NCBI GenBank assembly: GCA_023055425.1
Contig: JALGPY010000003.1
Location: forward strand, 52,313,891 to 52,377,890
Direction: 5' to 3'
Length of the DNA: 64,000 nt
From: Linanthus parryae
Taxonomy: Eukaryota > Streptophyta > Magnoliopsida > Ericales > Polemoniaceae
The first letter of the stretch is position 1. Each line of letters opens with the position of its first letter. Made by a program: the position numbers and the translations under genes. Below are positions 59,261 to 64,000 of the stretch, piece by piece. A model generated the notes under the pieces. It made no database searches and was not told the origin of the DNA. It was given only the letters and a program-made list of their open reading frames with translations.

Positions 59261-59550
59261 GAGGCCGTGATGATATGGATCTATCGAATTCACTCATTGA
59301 AGCTGTCAGAGTGTAATAAGCCAGGGAAGGCATTTTTATTTTTGCAGCCTGCTTTTGTCATCTCTTAATTCTTAATGAGTACTGATCCGATCCTCTTCAT
59401 GCTCACTGAAGAGACCGTTATGATATGGATCGTTCGAATTCACTCTGTAGCCGATACAGTGTCATGATATGCATGGTTCAAAAATCCTTTTGCAGCCTGG
59501 GATCATGGATGTGTTATCTAGTTTTGCACGAGTACAGATCTGAGCCCATT
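59261..59550 (+). repeat. Tandem repeat, period 150
   Basis: GAGGCCGTGATGATATGGAT (59261) and GAGACCGTTATGATATGGAT (59411) start two diverged units that also share TTCGAATTCACTC or close forms and TTTTTGCAGCCT. Confidence 0.65.
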
Positions 59551-59631
59551 TCCGTATTTCACTCCGTTCATTCCATGTTTGTTATTTGTTATTATCTATA
59601 TCCTCCGTTCAACCTCTCTACTCTGCCGGGT

Positions 59632-59721
59632 CTTGCGAAGGTCATTTTGACGCGCTGATAATGTTGGCAATTTAATGCAAACATTTGTGCATGAAAACCA
59701 GGTCAAAGTGGCCTTCGCAAG
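59632..59721 (+). ncRNA. Long hairpin 1, MIRNA-like geometry
   Basis: The 20-base arm CTTGCGAAGGTCATTTTGAC (59632-59651) pairs with GTCAAAGTGGCCTTCGCAAG (59702-59721) with two mismatched positions; loop about 50 bases. A related hairpin lies 264 bases downstream. Arm length, near-perfect pairing and loop size fit a plant microRNA precursor, but the arms match no miRNA I can recall, and a MITE-like or other inverted repeat is an alternative. Strand is arbitrary without expression data. Confidence 0.4.
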
Positions 59722-59892
59722 TCGCGACATTCGGTAGCGGATGAACGGATGAATTTCCAATTAATGAATGCTAGTTCTTTAATAATTCAGTTTATTGCAA
59801 AATTAAATTATCAATTAATAAAAATGAGATAAATATATAAGATAAATTATAGAAAATAACAGTACATAAAAGTCTTGATCTTGTTGCTAGGT

Positions 59893-59994
59893 GTACTTTT
59901 GAAGGGCATTTTGACCAGCTGATAATTAATGTTGGAAAAATGATGCAATCATGTGTGTGCATCCAAATAGGGTCTAAATGTCCTTCACAAGTAC
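59893..59994 (+). ncRNA. Long hairpin 2, paralogue of hairpin 1
   Basis: The 24-base arm from GTACTTTTGAAGGGCATTT (59893-59916) pairs with an arm ending TGTCCTTCACAAGTAC (59971-59994) with three mismatched positions; loop about 54 bases. Both arms and the flanks are recognisably related to hairpin 1 (3 of 20 differences in the left arm, 4 of 20 in the right), and pairing is retained in each copy. Confidence 0.42.
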
Positions 59995-60349
59995 TCGTAG
60001 ACTATAGAGGATGAAAGGTTTGAATTATAAATGAAGGGTATTTTGGTTCACTTCAAGTCTATCTTTTGGCTTAATGCTTCGATCGCTTGGGAAGTTATGA
60101 ATGATCGCATGAATGAAAATATGAAATATAACAGATATCTTAAACGTATCAATGTTGAGCTGTATTTGGAGGTTCTCCATCTTTCATGATTCTAATTTGA
60201 ATGAGGTGCATTGTCTCAGAACTAACTGTTGCTTTCAAGATATTAGTGGATGTTAATTCAAGATATTGGTTTTCTGATAGAACCATTTAGGAGCTATAAT
60301 TATTTAGCATTTACCACATATTAATAGGTATTTGAGAATGATTTGAGAC

Positions 60350-61922
60350 CAATGTTAGAGAATAAATGTCGTTTTATCACTTGTTGCTCACCATGTGCTA
60401 TATTGTTAGTCCAGGCGTTTTCTATGCATATTTCATTGTTATTTGTCAAATATAATAGCTTCTTATGTTTGTTCATGTTGTCTTGGGAGGAACGAATGCT
60501 AATCGGTTGATAGGAGGCATGGAACAAACTTCGGAAAGAACGGGAGCTCAAGTGGAGTAAAGAGAAGCCGAGTTGGAGGAGCTTGGATGGTCAGTTTGCA
60601 CTATTTTGATCCTATATGGAGTTATAAAATTAATTTGGAGGTGATACCAGTTCAAAATGAAAGTTGTCTCAGAGAGATTTCCAACGATAGGTCACGGAGC
60701 TAAATCCGAGTTCGGACGAAGAAGATATGGCCCGGCAAAATCAGGAGCAGATTTCAGGGGGCTATCGTGCAATTATTGAAGACTTCTGCGGGTTATGATT
60801 GAAGGACGACCTAGGGACGAAAAAAGACATTATTCACGCCTGGAGAGAGCCACGATCAAGGAGGAAAGCAAGGAGACTTCATTGGGAGCAACCTCAAGCA
60901 AGGAGAAGAGCCTGGATCGTAAGAAAATCACAATTTCTAGCGTTTGATCTATTTTCTCTCTACTTTCTTGTATGAAATATCTAGACACCATGTTATTTTT
61001 TTCTATAAGTAGCTAAACTCATACCTAGGCATCTGTGGAGAGCCTAGGGTTTATGTTTTGAGGATGTTTTCCGGATTTTGGATGAACTATCACTTTAGGT
61101 TTATGATTCTATGGAGATTGTTATGTTCTATTTCATGTTGAGTTCTTCCATTGACAAGCTAGAACTAGGATGTGTGATGTTGATTATTTATTTCTCCATG
61201 TAATCACGAACTAGGCTTAAAGATAATTCGTAGTAGTTAATTACTTGTTTATTGTGCTTAATCCTTAGTAACGTAGGAGTCATGACCCGAAATTACTACA
61301 TAACTAGTGAGTGTGTGAAAGCAAATCTACCCTAGTTGGGATGAATAAACAAGGACATTCTTAATCAATTAGACTGAGAAGTGATTTGAATAGGAATGGC
61401 AAGATGAGGGTAAATTCAGTAGGATGTAGTTAATTGTTCGTGAATAGTGGTCTGATAGGACATTATCCCATACAATATCATTAATCTACTAGAACACATA
61501 GGTAGTATACTTGGCCTGAGAGGGACAAATCATTACCGTTGTGTAGACAACATGAGACCGATAGGTAATTGTAAACGTCATTACCCAGCTTAACTAACTA
61601 TGAATTGTCGTGTTAGAACATGAAATCCGGAATCGTCAAAACTACCCTAGGTGATCTATAGATTGCCTAGCTTTCTCTCCTCTGATTTACATGAAATCAT
61701 TTTATTTGCGTTATTTCACTACCATTGCTAGTCACTTGTTTGAGGGTGACAACACTTCAAACCACAAACCTTTTTACCGGTTACTTGTGTGAATTGAATT
61801 TAATTGATAAACTAGATACATAGTAGACACCTTCCCCTGGGTTGGATAACTCGGAGTCCAAACTACTCCACTTTATTACTTGACCGTATACTTCCGCTGC
61901 AACGCGTAGTTTACACGCGTCA
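60350..61922 (+). repeat. 5' LTR of Athila-like Ty3/gypsy element (left border approximate)
   Basis: The right border is clear: CACGCGTCA ends at 61922, six bases before an Asp-tRNA-type primer site. The interior has long AT-rich stretches with TACCCAGCTTAACTAAC and CCCTGGGTTGGATAACTC and no ORF, as in Athila/Tat LTRs. The left border could not be fixed because the second LTR is outside the window; about 60350-60530 is plausible. Confidence 0.6.
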
Positions 61923-61928
61923 AGTTTT

Positions 61929-61946
61929 TGGCGCCGTTGCCGGGGA
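61929..61946 (+). other. Primer-binding site TGGCGCCGTTGCCGGGGA
   Basis: This 18-base word is the usual Athila/Tat-lineage primer site, attributed to plant Asp tRNA. It starts reverse transcription of the element. Confidence 0.85.
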
Positions 61947-62149
61947 AGGCATTGGTTACTGCTCTAGTTTAGCGATTAGTTTGATTTACCTTTTTATTTT
62001 TGTTTATTATTTCTGTGATTTCTGATTTTTTTCTGAATTGTGTTGCTAGTTCTCAGTGTATGCACCGGATCTCCAGAGACCTTGTGCCCTCACTTGAAGA
62101 CCCATAGCAGTTATTCAGAACTCCGAGAAGAGGTACAAGACAGATCGCA

Positions 62150-64000
62150 ATGGATGAGAAATTAACTAACGCTCAACTAAACCAGAAGTTGACTGAACTT
62201 CAGGAGAAGCTTGATAAACAGAAGAACCAGATGCCCTACAATAAGTCGGGCCAAGCTTTGGTGGAGAAGTTTCAGTCAACTCAGAGAGGACACAAGCCAT
62301 CTATTGTAGTGCCAACCATTCAGGCTGAGCACTTTGATTTGAAGCCTGCCACCATCACGACAGTGCAGAATCAGTTCCAGTACTATGGAAACATGGATGA
62401 AGACCCAAATGACTACATTGGGAAGTTTGATGCCTACATCAACACAGTGAAGTACAAAAACGTCAATGATGAGACCCTGAAGCTGATTTGTTTTCCTTAT
62501 TGTCTGAAGGGTGCGACAGAGAAGTGGCTAGAGTCCAGGGAGCCAGAATCGATCACCAATTGGGAGCATTGTGTTGATGAATTTATGAGCAAGTTCTACC
62601 GCGCTCAACGTGTCATAGGTTTATCGGAAGAGATCCTTGGTTTTCAGCAACATGCTGTTGAGACGGTTGTTGATGCATGGGACCGGTTTATGAGGACTAT
62701 ACGCAAGTGTCCTAATCATAACTTCGGCGACTATAAGATTCTTCAGGTTTTCTATCATGGCCTGGATCATCCCAACTAGGATTTGCTGAACAGGGAAGCA
62801 GGAGGTAACTTTCTTTACAGGGTTGACAAGGATGGAGCATATGCTTTGATGAAGCAAATAGAGAAACAGGATGCTCAATTCTATGACTCTAGGACGTTAT
62901 CCAAGCTGCCTGAGCTAAAGAACGATGAGTGGAAAGATGGGATTACAAAGATGGTTTCTGACATGGAAAAGCATGTGTACCAGGATAAGAAGACTGTGGC
63001 TGCAGTTGAGGAGCAGGAGTTTCATGCAGCTTTGACTCAAGCTGCTAATGAGGATATCAGCTATATGGGGGCACAGGGACAACTCAACTGGAATTAGGGG
63101 AACTACATACCAGGGACTAGATATCATCCAGGATTCAGGTATGGAGATCAGTCTGGAGCTTCATATGTACCCGATTTTCAGCATAGGCCACCTGCGCCAG
63201 CTGCTCAGGCACCACCACCATTAGCTACAGGCCAGAATGCTGAGATGGTAGATCTCAAGAATATGATGTATCAGATGGGCAAGAATGTGAATACCTTCAC
63301 TTCTCAGGTGGAGACATTGACAGCTGATTTGTACATCACGAAGACCTCGCTTCGTAACTTGGAGGTGCAGGTAGGACAGATTGCCACTCATCTCTGAGCT
63401 AGAGCACCAGGGTATTTGCCATCCGATACTGAGAATGTGCGCCAAGTGAACGCCATCACTACCCTTAGTGGGATTGTTCTTGATGATCCACCATATCCGA
63501 GCCACGCCAGAGCTGAAGCCTCGAAGGCTAGGGAGCATGAGGTCTTTGACAGGACCCCTGTCATGATCCCCAATCAAAGGGCGTGACTCCACATATTGAT
63601 GATGAGGTAAAACCACCACCACCTTCTATGTCTAAGAATCTTTTGTATCCTCTTAAAGCAAGAAAGAAGGAAGATGATTCTGAGGAGTACAAGAGGTTCT
63701 TCTCCATTTTCTCAAAATTGCATATCAATGTTCCTTTGATTGAGGCAGTCAAAATGATGACTAAGTATGCCAAGTATATGAGAGATGCAATTTCAAGAAA
63801 GAGGGCGGTGCCAGACTTTGAGACAGTTGATTTGACTGAGCAGGTGAGCTCATGTGTTTTGCATGGATTGCCGGAAAAACAGAAGGATCCGGGAAGCTTT
63901 GTGATAGAAGCTAACTTTGGAGGAGCGTACACAGGACATGCCCTATGTGATTTGGGGTCTAGTGTCAACTTAATGCCACTCTCAGTCTTTCAAAACCTGG
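62150..64000 (+). pseudogene. Athila-like gag and start of protease, with stops
   Basis: ATG 62150 opens MDEKLTNAQLNQKLTELQ (coiled start), then the gag core with DPNDYIGKFDAYINTVKY, LKGATEKWLESREP, FMSKFYRAQR and the FYHGLDHPN word. In-frame stops: TAG 62777-62779, TAG 63095-63097, TGA 63395-63397. A one-base shift near 63577 moves to the frame reading ARKKEDDSEEYKRFFSIFS. Then comes the aspartic protease region, with ALCDLGSSVNLMPLSVF at about 63937-63987, before the window ends. Gag forms the particle and protease matures it. The disruptions mean this copy cannot make its own polyprotein, although the frames are otherwise well preserved. Pol and the 3' LTR lie to the right of the window. 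Confidence 0.88.

Noticed and set aside
1..64000. CRISPR arrays, rRNA genes, tRNA genes, bacterial operons
   Set aside because: None seen; the only tRNA-like boxes are in the SINE copies.

Overview
The window looks like repeat-rich, AT-rich nuclear DNA of a flowering plant, probably a eudicot. The grounds are introns with GT..AG borders inside open exons, plant Ty1/copia, Ty3/gypsy and Athila-type LTR retrotransposons, a CACTA element with a CACTACA terminus, a plant mariner-like element, hAT-type MITEs, a tRNA-derived SINE and a plant L1-like LINE tail. There are no bacterial-style operons. The species cannot be named from this stretch.

Layout. 1-2.3 kb: the last five exons of an apparently intact Ulp1-like cysteine protease gene, followed by a GRF-zinc-finger/membrane-anchor ORF broken by one TAA. 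3.8-9.3 kb and 31.0-35.0 kb: two diverged copies of the same non-coding-looking segment, the first split by a complete, very young non-autonomous LTR element (4836-7208; 340-bp LTRs with one visible mismatch, TSD ACGGT) that carries an intact 565-aa proline-rich ORF. 14.4-17.4 kb, minus strand: exons of a Tudor-domain protein resembling the plant PDS5 cohesin cofactor family. 18.4-23.3 kb: a broken Ty3/gypsy element with integrase on the minus strand and gag-protease on the plus strand, itself hit by hAT-like insertions. 27-30.6 kb: tandem repeats, a SINE and a dead LINE.

36.7-53.4 kb is a nest. A proline-rich-ORF LTR element (plus strand) is split by a 13-kb Ty1/copia element (37837-50933). 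One LTR of that copia is in turn split by a CACTA element (38651-43339) carrying a captured piece of a host leucine-rich-repeat gene. A second element of the proline-rich family lies next to it in reverse orientation, and its LTR types are swapped relative to the first. 54.1-56.6 kb is a mariner-like element with a broken transposase N-terminus and an opposite-strand 126-aa gene-like ORF. 59.6-60.0 kb holds two tandem, diverged long hairpins with MIRNA-like geometry. From about 60.4 kb to the right edge lies the 5' part of an Athila-like element (LTR, Asp-tRNA-type primer site, gag with stops, start of protease).

Host coding content is small: the Ulp1-like gene, the Tudor/PDS5-like exons and one or two orphan first exons. 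The rest is mobile DNA at several ages. The order of insertion can be read: copia into the proline-rich LTR element, then CACTA into the copia LTR; hAT into gypsy integrase; hAT MITE into duplicated block B, with block A giving the empty site. The observations I rate highest are the tandem hairpin pair, the intact proline-rich ORF family of LTR elements, the Pack-CACTA, and the gene-like ORF inside the mariner element. All are sequence inferences that need database or expression checks.
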